A stretch of 64,000 nucleotides of DNA from contig JARHVA010006311.1 of NCBI GenBank assembly GCA_037957365.1, forward strand, positions 248,001 through 312,000, in the 5' to 3' direction. Source of the DNA: Torreya grandis. Its lineage: Eukaryota > Streptophyta > Pinopsida > Cupressales > Taxaceae. A program made the position numbers and the translations under genes. How positions within the stretch are numbered: position 1 is the stretch's first letter; each line of letters begins with the position of its first letter. Positions 23,725 to 35,717 of the stretch are shown here, one piece after another. Under the pieces are notes generated by a model. That model ran no database searches. It was given only the letters and a program-made list of their open reading frames with translations, and was not told where the DNA came from.

Positions 23725-26700
23725 TAGTTTTTTTTCCAAAAATATCTTTAATTGTAGCATAGTAAAGGTTATTTATTCAATTAGTATATGATTTTATTTC
23801 TATTATGTCAAGATAAATACATTTTTTTCAAGTTATTAACTATTTTTTGAATATGTTTTGATTCAACATATACTCTAAATGTTCTTTTATCGAATATATT
23901 TTTTCACCCAACTCTACTGTCAAATTTCAAACTTAATATGGCATAAGAATGCAATGCAATACAATTCTTCTAGTAGAAAGTATCAATGTTATAACTCTCA
24001 TTCTCATCAAGATTGCATAATCATAATTGTTTTCATCTTTGGTGTATGCATAACCTATTTGTTGAAAAAACCATTTTTGTACCTTTTCATCTGAATCCTG
24101 GACAACATCATCATAGCTACATGCCAATCGACCTCATAGTGATTTACTTTCTTGTCTATCCTATGTTCTAGGATGCCATCCCAAATTGTTGTACTCCTAA
24201 TCATTCTCATTATATTAGTGTTTATTCATGTGTAGTTGCATCAAATAAATTGAACACTAATACCCTAAAATGCACTCACAAATATATAGGAAAAACACAA
24301 AAAAAAAATCTACTCAATGTTTGAGTAGTATACATCTTGGAAATAATAAATCAATACTATCTATTAAGTTTAGCAACACATGCTTGAATAGGAATTTCTT
24401 CTATGAATATTGTTTTCCACACATGAATTGGTGAAAATCTTCTCTTTGAAACTCTTTATTTTTCCTTTTTACACAAAACAAATATGGACACCATGATGTA
24501 TCTAGGTGAGATACAATCAAAATAGACCAACAAGATGTGAAGAGTTTATTTTAATTTGTATTTTGTATTGTTCAAAGTCACACATCCTCAAAAAGAAAAA
24601 ATTGTAATGGAAATCGTTAAACTAGTAATGGTATATTTTTTGGTAGCTCAGTCATTCAATGCACATCAGCTAGACATTTAGCTTTAGGGTTTGCATATAT
24701 CAATTTTTTGGTAGTAGGATCCATGATAGACATTACATCATTTTGTTTTGTCATTTAAATACAATTGGCATTACAAAAGGATGTTTCTTGTAGTCTTGCA
24801 TTCTTTTAAGCAATTTTTTTAATTAAACACACACATCAAATACTCGGAAAATAGAGATATTAATATTACTTTCCCATATCATAGATTGTCTAGTGCCAGC
24901 AGAGCATGGTTAATCTATTTTAACTTTGGACTTGTATTGACCTTTTTGATATTATGATATCCAGAAACAAAATTGTGGCTGTGGATAATGGAGACCCATA
25001 TTTTTCTTTCTACTTTCAATCTCATTTGAGGGAATGATACACACTATCTACAAAGTGAGTTCAATCATGGATGGTTTAATATATTTAGCAGAGAGTGTTT
25101 CCCAAAGCCTCCACTTATAGAATGATCTCATGCAACAAACATTTAAAATTATTCTAACTGTTGTTACGCATTGAGCATTATGTTTCATATTTGATGGTTA
25201 TTGTTGACAGTAGTATAACCTCTTATGTGCTAGTATAGTATGTTTGGCAGATCTTAATTCATATGACCAAGACATTGTGGGTTTATTAATGGTGAATGAC
25301 TCTTGACCCTTAATAAAGGGATTCTTATTCCATTTTTTTAAACATTGCTATTGTTTTTGCTCCAACATTCTAAATTTGATATATTATTGGTTATTTCTTG
25401 TTGAAGCAATTGACACTTCTAACTATTCTTATCTCTATTCCTATACTTTGAAATATATATTAACATATGTTAATTTTACTATTATTAGCCACATACGATA
25501 AGAGTTATCCAAGCAAAACTTAGAAACCTTAGATCTTACAATTAAACTTGATAGAGAAAGTCTATATTGCCTTGTATTCAGGATTATGGGTAATCTATTT
25601 ATCTGGATAAGGTTTTCAAGGGTTGATGATTATTTTTAATGTTACTTTTTACATATTAATAGGATATTCATACCTTAAAGACACAACTAAACGCTGACAA
25701 GTATGAAGTGATCAAATACTTTATAGATCAGTTTATCTATTACTTTCTTGCTCTAGACATAATGTGCATAAATATGTATTATTTAGAGTCATGCATACTA
25801 ATCTCAAATGGAATGTTGTCTCATCAAGTGCCAATTTTTCTGCTAAAGATTGTCATTGCTCTTAAAACTCTCTATATCCAAACCCTGAAAAAACACATCT
25901 ACTTGTAATTAATTTCATGCTGAAAGTATGTTTAAGATGTGAGAGAATATATTATTACCTTAAAAGTATACATATTTTAAATTATATTTAACTAGAACGG
26001 TAGGGCCTATAATTTTTTTTAATGATGAGATAACATATATTTATCATTTTTTTTAATGATGAGATAGTAAATATTTATTATTATTTAATGGAATCAAATT
26101 ATTTATAAACACTGAAATTATATTGCTGATCTATTTGTGAATTAAGGTTATTGACCTATTTCTGAGTTAAAGTTGTCTACTCCTACATGAATTCTACTTT
26201 TTTTTCAATATGTAGTTTAAATATTTTCATTCTCTTATAAAAATGAATATGATAACATTTCAAGTTATTTAAAATTATTAAATAAATTTTCTAAAACTAT
26301 TTTACTATAATTTATAATACACAACTAGTGTAAGCACCAACAATAATTTAATTTCTATATTAAATTATAATACTATTGTTATATAATCAATGCAAACATT
26401 ACAAACATTGAACCATGGACTTTTCAAATATTTGAATTTTAAAAATTCATAATTATAATAATTAAAATTAATGTAATTATTTCAATTGCTCATCAATTTG
26501 TTTGTTTTTTTCCTTTTATTTATGTACTTGTTTGTTTGATAAATTTTAGAAGCTAAATATCTATCACAATAAAGGTTATCTACATATTTACGATTTATAT
26601 GTAATTAATTGTAAATTTATATAAAAACTTAAGCAAAAAACACTGTCAATATAAAAATAAGGACTAACTGCTATGCAACTCTTGTTATTTATAGTTTATT

Positions 26701-27096
26701 ATAATTATTTATACATATTAGAATATTAATATTAATATTAATATTTAATCATTATAATAATAACATAATATATATAGTTATACATAAATATAATAACAAT
26801 AATATTTGTATTGATAAAGTGTTCCTACAATAGTATCTGGGCTGGAGCTGTAATGGCATGAGTGTGTTAGCTTTCAATTTTTAATGGTTTTTTAAAGTGA
26901 AAATGGCTTGGAAAGAAAAAATACAAGAGAATTTTAAAATGAAAAATTATTTACCATTTTCTACTTAGATTAACCCAAATTTTTTTATATTTTTTTACAT
27001 GAGTATGGCTTTGAAATAAAATTTATCCCAGACCATTTCCTACTTAGATTTTACTAGAGTTTTTAAAAATAATATTTAATACAAAAAAAATTAATT

Positions 27097-27133
<37 letters not shown>

Positions 27134-28136
27134 CCATAAATTATTTCATATAGCAACATAAAGAATATTGACTACTATATTATCTAGGATATATATTAAA
27201 TTTATTTATATAAGCATTATTTATACAATGTTCGTTTATCATTTATAACATATCTTGACATTTATGATAGTTATAAATTTACATAAATATCTAATATATA
27301 TCGAGGCATAAAATGTTTAGTTTATGTTTATTTAAACTTGTATCATTAATAAATTTATTTTATCAATAATTTTAAATATATAATTTAAATATAATAATTA
27401 TCAATTTAATAGCACTATAAAGAAATATAGGTTAATCATAACATATAATATTAACCATAATAGATATGTATGTATCACAAATATTTACCTTTATTATAAA
27501 TTATATAATATTTTATAGTATATCTATATTATTATACTTACATATTCTATATTAGATATTTATTTAATATTATTATATATACATAAATATAGGTTAATTA
27601 TACCATAATATATAAAATTAATCATAGTAAATATATATGTATCATAAATATTTACCTTTAATATAAATTATGTAATACTTTGTCTTTATTTAATAATATT
27701 TATACCTATATATCTATGTATTTATGTATATTTTAAATTTTCTTGTAAATAAAAGATAAAAAAATTAAAAAAAGATAAAAATTCTATACCATTTTCCACT
27801 TAGCTTTTAGTTTTTTTAATAATTATTTTATATTATAAATAAAATATATTGAAATTTATGATAATCATAACTTAACATAGTTATGTAATACATAACTAAT
27901 ATATCAAATATTTAGTTCATGTATATTTAAACTTTTACCATTAATAAATTTATCTTAATTAATAGATTTAATATGTATATTAAACCTAAATAATATAAAT
28001 ATAATTATAATCATAATAATTATAAATTTACTATATTATGTATGTAATATATATATAGGTTAACCATAATATATAATATTAATCATAGTATATTATGTAT
28101 GTATTAGAATCTTTTTATAGATATGAGATTTTGGGG

Positions 28137-30290
28137 TCTTTCACTTTTTTATTAATTAAAACATTCCAAAGTTTACAAAGAAATGAGGATAATTTGAGAG
28201 AAAATAGGGCACCAAAATTAATGAAAGCCTTCAGAAGACATGCCTCGAAAGGCACCAAAATAATCAATACACAAACACCCCAAAGGGTAACACCAAAAAA
28301 AAAATCTAGAAGCTAAAAATATAGGGAAGAAAACATTCTAGTGATCAATCGTAACCTCCACCAGGGCACCACCACCATAAGAGGTGAGGCTACGAATAAC
28401 ACTATTGGGGAAAATTATTCCTTGTCTATGCTAGGTCCTCCCATGCTCACATCCACCTGAGCTTTTCCATCATTCAAAACTCTCATGGATCCACTAGCAC
28501 GAAGAGTGATCACTTTCCTCCTTTGGAGCCTCATCCTGACTACCTATCCCTTCATCAAAACTCCCTTAATGCCTTACGATGCTTTCATGCCATCCAAGTG
28601 ACCATGCATTTGGGTTGTAACTGCCCATCATTTTGTTTCTCAACTCATGCCCTTTACTTTAGGAGATACTTATGCCTATTGGAGTAGGCCCTCAAATAGC
28701 CTCAATAGGAATTTAACTGTAGCCACTAGCCTAGAGGAGTTTCTCAAACTAATCCCCACCACCATCGAGGCCAAAGGTGCTCACATGTCACCTAGGTCTA
28801 GTTATGGAAGAAATCACCCCTCTAATCTAGGGTTCTTTAGGCAAGTCTACAAGAAATCCAAATAATCCATCACTTCAAAAAACTTAACCTCTAGCTCATG
28901 GAAAGTCCACAAGGGTATTAACCCTAATTCAATATGAGAAGATAACAAGAGTTGATGCTAATCAACCCAATCATAACTCCCCACACCTTCTACCAAACCA
29001 ACCCAAAAGTTGGGTTGGAAAATTCTTCTTGCCACCACCATGGTTTGTTGTTTGTCTTTCAATACAAAGAGAAGGTTCCCAATGAAATTTGATGCCACCA
29101 AGGAATTAACTTTCACCCTACAATTAATATCCAAAATAACCTGATGAATTAATTCCTTAATAGTCTAAAAAACACTTCCATATTGAACTACGAAACTTGT
29201 TTTAATTTTGAATCCCTCACTCACTTGAAAAAGTCCATTTCTCTCCTTAAATCTTAAACACACAACAATGGTTCACCAAGTGTCACCTGGAGCATACAAT
29301 CCATAGTGTTTGAAGTTACCAGCTAACAGACTAGACAACAACATAGATGTGGGATAAGAAGAAAGCCTATAGTAAATGAAGTGACTAGTGTGCTAACTTC
29401 AAGATAAATATGTCATTTGTGTTAGTGTGGATTAAAAAATCCATGTGTGAAGTGATCCCACTGAAGCCTAATTGAAACCAATGAAGGGAAACTTACTCAT
29501 CATGATGAGATACACCTCCCCAAAACCCCTCATTAATACAAGGTCCTTTCAAATCTTTAGCTAATCCAATCATTATCAATAATGATTTATTTGATTTCTT
29601 CCACTCCTTCATTATATAATTTATCCATTATTGAGTTTGCTTCACGGTAACATTGGGATGCCTCCTAGAAACCAAAATTGTCCAGCAGTCCCCAAATGGA
29701 ATTTAAAATGTTGTTGATATTTGAATATCTAGATTTCCTATTCCTTAGAGCTTGGATAATCACCTTGGATTCACCTTAATAAATGAATCTCTCAATCCCA
29801 TAGTGTGTTAGTATGTCCAAACCCAAGACAAGATCTTACGCTTCTACCTTATTATTGGTTCCATATACCAACTTATTCAATATGGATCAAATGAGTGAGC
29901 CTACATAATCTCAGATAGTGCATCCTACTCTAGATGCCCCTAGATTACCCCTAGATACCCCATTAAAATTTAATTTGAACAATCCTGGAAGGGGATGCAC
30001 CCACTCTATTTTTCCCTCATGTCTCGATGCCTTTGAACATACCATTGACCCATTAATGAGAGTCACCTTTAGCCAACACCAGGATGATATGATATACAAA
30101 TCCCATGTGGAAAGAGATCTATTATACCAGTTAGTGTGGGAAAAACCTACTTCATAAATTACGTGCTTAATTAGTTCCATCACCACCTCAAAGGATCTAA
30201 CTTTGTCTTCAAATATCCTATGGTAGCATTCCTTCTAGATGTTCCATATCATAATGGCTAGGCTAGTTCAAATCTATGCAAAATTGGTGC
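28137..30290 (-). pseudogene. Dead L1-type LINE, 3' part (copy B)
   Basis: Minus-strand open stretch 30186-29911 carries the linker plus RNase H-like start (KIEWVHPLPGLFKLNFNGVS), with RNase H-like sequence continuing with stops to about 29570. The proposed 3' end is near 28137-28160, where the minus strand reads ...TTTTAATTAATAAAAAAGTG, an AATAAA-like signal plus A-rich tail. A 5'-truncated LINE of about 2.1-2.3 kb is the simplest reading. The endonuclease and RT catalytic core are absent. In both copies the plus strand over the RNase H region also happens to be open; that reading is a shadow. Confidence 0.6.
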
Positions 30291-30344
30291 AATGTATAGG
30301 ATTCTGGCCTGAGATTATATTTAAATCATGAAGCTAAATTAGAG

Positions 30345-30600
30345 ATTGTGCAAGTGTGGAGGTCATGCATTTATGACATGCTCCACTATAATATGGAGAT
30401 ACTAAGAAGGTTTATTAGTTTAGAGGTCATATTTTTATGACATACCCCCACTAAAATATGGAAAATAAGAAAATGTGTACGTGTGGAGGTCATGGTTCTA
30501 TGACATGCCCTTGATGGAATTTGGAAACTATGAAAAATGTGGAGGTTGTGCTTCTATGACAGGCCCCCATTAATATGCCCCCCACCTTTTGAGGTGAGGG
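30345..30600. repeat. Degenerate tandem repeat (copy B of 5165-5410)
   Basis: The same roughly 65-bp units as in copy A (GTGTGGAGGTCAT...TATGACATGCCC). 30601-31640 after it is AT-rich without a recognised gene. Confidence 0.6.
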
Positions 30601-31639
30601 AAATATAATCTAGTAGCTACCTTAACTCAAAAAGATACTATATCTATATCATCTATGTATAGATCATGTAACATATAGAGATACACATGTCAAATTAAAT
30701 ATATCAATGAATCTTGCAATATGTAATCATTTAAAGTCTAAAGATGCATAATATATATCATGCCAATGTCTAGAAATTAACAATATAAGTTCAACAAAAA
30801 ATCAAGCACACATACAAGGGCACTCAATGTAATTTAAAATAAGGGTCCAAGGAGACCTCATACGAGGAAAATGTTCAAACTTTGAACATTTGAAAAGGAT
30901 GACATGTTTAAATGTCCAACCACATATAATGACATATTCAAATGTCCAATCAACATACAATTTCATAGGGGTCAAAAATTAAGGAACACATTCAAATGTT
31001 CCATAAGAAAGACAATAACAAGAAATGCAATACACTCAAAGAACTAACAATGTGAATAAATGAAGTATAAAAAACTAGCATAAGCATAGTATACTCGTCC
31101 ATGCATATATGTGTTAACAAAAAATATTATGTAGCATAGCATATCAAATATACTATGAAATATATGAGCATGGATATAAACATGTGTTTGAGCACTAGTA
31201 TATAATCTTAAACATGATAATTTAGAAATGATCATAAAGGATATGTAGCTAGGATCAATTGTGATCAAAGAAGTAGATTCCCCCAATGTACTATATGATG
31301 TGGGTAGAGGAGAGGTCTAACATCTGGTAGTGCATATATCATGTGTCTAGGTATTCTTGTATTACACTTAAATATGCATGAAACATATCTTTATATATAA
31401 ATTAAATGATATGCTATATACTAGCATAAATCAAATAACATAGGTGCCAATGAACTGATAAGATCTGGGAACGGTGAATAGTTTTGTATTTATAAATGTA
31501 TTTGAATGTTTTTATATTTTTTGAATATTTGATTTTTTGATATTTTTGAAATATTTTAGAATGTTTTTGTTAATATGCATCTAATGGATCAAGTTTGTTA
31601 TGATTGGATCATTATTAATCAAAAAGGTTCATAACATGC

Positions 31640-31784
31640 TCCTCTTCTCTTGTTACTTAGTAGAATTACCATCACCATCATGTGGTATGTGAACTAATCT
31701 TCCCTTGTAGGAGAATGAAATACCTTGTTGATTTTGATCTATTTTAGATTCCATTTGGTATATCCAAAATGAAACCAAGGTAAA
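31640..31784 (-). pseudogene. Dead protease 3' part, left of nested element (copy B)
   Basis: Minus-strand protease C-terminal sequence equivalent to 6480-6610 in copy A, cut off by the nested LTR element. The other half resumes at 35718. About 38 bp of the original site is missing at the right junction. Confidence 0.6.
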
Positions 31785-32962
31785 TGTAATATCCCCAACT
31801 AATAGGGACTATTGAACAACAAAAGCTCTGAATTGCTTTTCTGTATTTCTGCAAAATATCTTCAAATAGATAAATAAAACACAGTATAATCTCTTATTTA
31901 TTTGCTCATATGCTTACAATAGAGGACCTCTATCAGGTATACAATGAATATTGAAAATACGGCCTTAATAGCTTGAGTATTCTACAAAACTGGGAAATAA
32001 ATCAGGAACTGGTACATCTCGACTTGCTATGTAAAAAACACAGTCGCCGACGTCGATTATACTGTCGTCATCGGTCGACTGGGGTCGTTAAACTATCGAT
32101 GTCAGTGAGATGTCAGCCGATGTTGGTCTCTTTAGGGCTCTACCTGTCGATGTCGGTGTCTGATCTTTTCGCTGATGCTTACAGACTTTTCATAGATCTG
32201 TATGGACTTCGTATGGCTGCCAAAATAGCTTGATCTTGATCTGAAGAACTATGGGCCAATACAAAAGATCTATATCTGGATATTTATTGAATCAAAAGCC
32301 AAAATAAAGAAATACCTGTGAACCCTTGTGATAGCTTCTGTGTGAAGTTATCTCTCAAACTTGTAACCCTTGTGATAACTTTTGTATGAAGTTATCTCTC
32401 AATTTGGCAATAGATCGGCTGATCTTTCACAACCTCTGAATTTCACACAATGAAGAGTGGATGTTCTTCAATGCAAGTTTGGCAATAGATCGGCTGATCT
32501 CTCACAACCTCTGAATCACACACAATGAAGAGTTGACGTTCTTCAATGCAAATGGAATCTTGGAACCCTTGGCTTAGTCTTCACAAAAGAATTCTTAGCA
32601 AAATCAATAATCAATTCATGAATACAAACTCTCTCCCATGAGGAACTCTTATACCCTCCAAAGGTGTGTTTGCTAAAATTAGATTTCCTCAAATTAGAAC
32701 TTGGGTTCCTTAAATTAGAATTCCTCAAATTAGAACTTGGGCTTCTTAAATTAGAATTTGGGTTTTAAAATTAGACCAAATAATTAATATTTAATTAAAT
32801 CAATTAAATATTAATATCTCCCTTAATACATGTCTGAAAAACCTGAACGAAAGCCAAGCCCAGCTCCATCAAGACCCTCTATCCATCCCATCAGCCTACG
32901 AGGGTCGCATTATAGGCTAACCATCAATTCTGAACATGTCACCTAAAAAAGGGGACATGACA
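31785..32962 (-). repeat. 3' LTR of the gag-protease element
   Basis: 1178 bp, TGTAATATCCCC at the plus-left end and GGGGACATGACA at the right, so the minus strand starts TGTCATGTCCCC. It contains CGACGTCG-type motifs (about 32040-32160), two 75-bp direct repeats from 32403 and 32478 (TTTGGCAATAGATCGGCTGA) and a short array of AAATTAGAACTTGGGTTCCT units near 32690-32760. Confidence 0.85.
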
Positions 32963-33935
32963 ATCCACCCCTCCTGAAATTGCTTGCCCTCAAGCAATCG
33001 TCAATCAATTCACCTGGATCCCAAATGTAGTCATCAGATCCATCGCTGTCAATCTGAATAATATCCAAATCTGGAATGTGAATGCTAGAGTTACTCCTAT
33101 CATCATCAACATGTGACCCGACTGTAACAGAAAGCTGAGTCTCTACCATAGGTGTTAACTCCTGAACTGAACTCACCTCAAGACAAAACTCGTCCACATG
33201 TCTCTCCTGTGTTGGTGCCAATGTGCACTCAGCGACGCCCTCTCCCATATCGTGTGGTATGAGTCTCTCCATCCGATGAAAAAACATATTTTTGATGTTG
33301 CTGCCCCGTAATGCTTTAAGAATATGTGTCTTCCCACCAACATCAAAATGAACCTCCATGTCCTTAAGACGAAGAGTGACTTCCTCAAGGGAATGAAGCC
33401 ACTTCATACCCAAGACTAAGTCTATATCACCCATGTTCACCACATAATAATCAACGTTGAACTCATATTTGTTCAAGCGCAATGGGAGGTCTCTAATCAT
33501 CCGCTCACACCTAAGAGTGTGACCATCAGCCACCTTAACTCTAATGCCCTCAAAAACTTCTGTAGTGACTCCACGCTTCTCCACAAATCTAGTATCTATA
33601 AAATTATGTGTGGCTCCTGTATCAAGAAGGGTGATGACCTTCTGCCCTGCCAAAACTCCATGGAGTCTGAATGAATCATCTGACTGAATGCTGGATAGGC
33701 GTGCCTCCTGTATGTGAAGCTCTAAATCTACCTCTGCCTTAGGCTCTAAAGCCTCTACCTCTGAATCCTCAGAACTATCCTGGTGTTTGGAATCTTCTAA
33801 TTTTGAATCCTCATAATACGCCCACATCACATGATTTGCCTTACCCCTAGGCCTCAAAGGACAATCGTGATTGGCATCATATGGACCTTTGCAGTAGAAG
33901 CAAAGCTTCCTCCTGTGTAGATTGTTAAGAGCCTC
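32943..33935 (-). CDS. Retropepsin-type aspartic protease with zinc knuckle, terminal ORF
   Basis: The open frame runs from just after a stop at 33936 down to 32943. It begins with a CX2CX7HXC knuckle (CFYCKGPYDANHDC, about 33870-33910) typical of Gag C-termini. An acidic linker follows, then the retropepsin: TLLDTGATHNFID around 33620, with D of DTG about residue 79 from the TTG at 33857, and DLVLGMKWL about 70 residues later. The protease would cleave the Gag polyprotein in virus-like particles. A further 140 residues of acidic tail end at 32943, overlapping the polypurine tract and LTR by 20 bp. In an autonomous element RT would follow here; it is absent. The frame itself has no stop, but the upstream gag is broken. 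Confidence 0.85.
   Translation of the reverse strand, partial: EALNNLHRRKLCFYCKGPYDANHDCPLRPRGKANHVMWAYYEDSKLEDSKHQDSSEDSEVEALEPKAEVDLELHIQEARLSSIQSDDSFRLHGVLAGQKVITLLDTGATHNFIDTRFVEKRGVTTEVFEGIRVKVADGHTLRCERMIRDLPLRLNKYEFNVDYYVVNMGDIDLVLGMKWLHSLEEVTLRLKDMEVHFDVGGKTHILKALRGSNIKNMFFHRMERLIPHDMGEGVAECTLAPTQERHVDEFCLEVSSVQELTPMVETQLSVTVGSHVDDDRSNSSIHIPDLDIIQIDSDGSDDYIWDPGELIDDCLRASNFRRGGLSCPLF
32963..32976 (-). other. Polypurine tract of the gag-protease element
   Basis: On the minus strand AGGAGGGGTGGAT sits directly before the LTR start TGTCATG. This is the usual plus-strand DNA primer site and fixes the orientation and LTR edge. It lies inside the 3' end of the protease frame. Confidence 0.75.
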
Positions 33936-34795
33936 TCAATCCAAAGGTGGTGCTGTTGGGTTGGCCTTTGAATCATTCTTAACACCTAATTTATCTTTGC
34001 TAAAATCCAATCCCTCTCTATCTCTGTTGGAACACTTATGATCCCTGGGTGAAGAAGTACCTCGGGAGTTAAATTTACTGGATGGGGCTGCCATCTCCAT
34101 ACTACGTGCCTTATTCATAGCTACCTATAATGAAGGAGGATCAAAGCCTTTGATCCAACCTCTTAATGGTTCTGTCAATCCTTCCATGAAGAGAACTACA
34201 AGTCGCCTCTCTGAAATGTCAGGAACCATAACTGATAACTTCTGGAAGTCACCAATGTAAGACTCTAGACTGCCACTCTGGCGCAACTATGCCAACTCTC
34301 AGAAATAGGATTCTAGATCCTTCCTGTCAAAGCGCTCCACCAACCTATCCACAAACTCCTGATAAGATGTGATCTGATCATGATGGAGTGTCACCATCCT
34401 GTGGTGCCACCAATCGTGAGCTACTCCCTCAAGATGTAGTGTCGCATATCTGATAGCATCTTCCTCAGCCATCGGTCGCAATGTGAGAAATGTATCAAGC
34501 TTACTAACCTAGGCCTGTGCTATCACCTTACCACTACCGTCAAACATCGCTAGTGTGAGCCTACTCGTAGCATGCTTCAAATCATTATTCTGGGGTCTTG
34601 GTCTCCCATTCTGTCGACCTCAGTTATGTTCTTTCCTTTGTGTGATGTATCGGTCAAAAGTAATCATCTCCCTGACCATAGGTGGTAATAACTCCCACTC
34701 ATCAATCGCTGCCATAAGTGTGTCTGTAAATGACTCCTCATGCTCCTCACTGTTATCACCTCCTCGGCCTCCTATCTCACAAAGGTAGGCCTAGT
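33936..34795 (-). pseudogene. gag of the nested element (broken by stops)
   Basis: Same frame as the protease. The readable part goes from about 34795 (FTDTLMAAIDEWELLPPMV) through the capsid core (YATLHLEGVAHDWWHHRMV, SYQEFVDRLVERFD, LRGWIKGFDPPS) to a basic, Ser-rich region before the knuckle. In-frame stops occur near 34624, 34512, 34299, 34287, 34119 and 33936. All are explainable by single transitions from Arg, Gln or Trp codons. Retrotrans_gag identity is clear from the capsid core. The start codon and PBS were lost with the right LTR junction. Confidence 0.75.
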
Positions 34796-34830
34796 AGGCC
34801 TGTTAGCTGTATGAGAAGCAGTCCTAAGGA

Positions 34831-35717
34831 GGGACTATTGAACGACAAAAGCTCTGAATTGCTTTTCTGTGTCAGGTATACAATGAATATTGAAAATACG
34901 ACCTTAATAGCCTGAGTATTCCACAAAATTGGGAAATAAATCTGGAATTGGTACGTCTCGGCCTACTGTGTAAAAAAAATAGTCGCCGACGTCGGTTATA
35001 CTACCGTCGTCGGTCGACTGGGGTCGTTAAACTGCCGACGTCGGTGAGATGTCAGCCGATGTCAATCTCTGTAGGGCTCTGCCTGCCGATGTCGGTGTCT
35101 GATCTTTCTGCTAATGCTTACAAACTTTTCACAGATCTATACGGACTTCGTACGGCCACCAAAATAGCTTGATCTTGATCTGAAGAACTATGAGCCAATA
35201 CAAAAGATCTATATCTGGATATTTATTGAATCAAAAACCAAAATAAAGAAATACCTGTGAACCCTTGTGATAGCTTCTGTGTGAAGTTATCTCTCAAACT
35301 TGTAACCCTTGTGATAACTTATGTATGAAGTTATCTCTCAATTTGGCAATAGATCGGCTGATCTTTCACAACCTCTGAATCGCACACAATGAAGAGTGGA
35401 CGTTCTTTAATGCAAGTTTGGCAATAGATCGGCTGATCTCTCACAACCTCTGAATCGCACACAATGAAGAGTTGACATTATTTAATGCAAATGGAATCCT
35501 GGAACCCTTGGCTCAGTCTTCACAGAAGAATTCTTAGCAAAATCAATAATCAATTCATGAATACAAACTCTCTCCCATGAGGAATCTTATACCCTCCAAA
35601 GGTGTGTTTGCTAAAATTAGATTTCCTCAAATTAGAACTTGGGTTCCTTAAAATAGAATTCCTCAAATTAGAACTTGGGTTCCTTAAAATAGAATTCCTC
35701 AAATTAGAACTTGGGTT
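34831..35717 (-). repeat. 5' LTR remnant of the gag-protease element
   Basis: Aligns with 31807-32760 of the left LTR but starts at GGGACTATTG, lacking the first 20-odd bp. It lacks about 95 bp after TTTTCTGTGTCAGG and lacks the last 200 bp. It keeps more CpG sites than the left LTR, including CCGACGTCGG near 35035 and ACCGTCGTCGGTCG near 35003, and the paired 75-bp repeats (35342, 35417). Confidence 0.8.

Larger units (their letters stand above)
31785..35717 (-). mobile_element. Nested LTR retrotransposon encoding only Gag and protease
   Basis: Two related LTR sequences flank a 1.87 kb internal region on the minus strand. The left (3') LTR, 31785-32962, is bounded by TG...CA. The right (5') LTR, 34831-35717, has lost both ends and about 95 bp internally, which explains why PBS and target-site duplication are not visible. 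The deletion at the right end also took about 38 bp of flanking DNA, judged against the empty site in copy A. Gag and protease share one reading frame. No RT, RNase H or integrase lies between the protease and the polypurine tract, so transposition would need enzymes from another element. It resembles gag-bearing non-autonomous LTR elements (TR-GAG-like); family not named. Confidence 0.85.

Noticed and set aside
31785..35717. A nested element with target-site duplication
   Set aside because: No TSD can be shown: comparison with copy A indicates the right LTR end and about 38 bp of flank were deleted.
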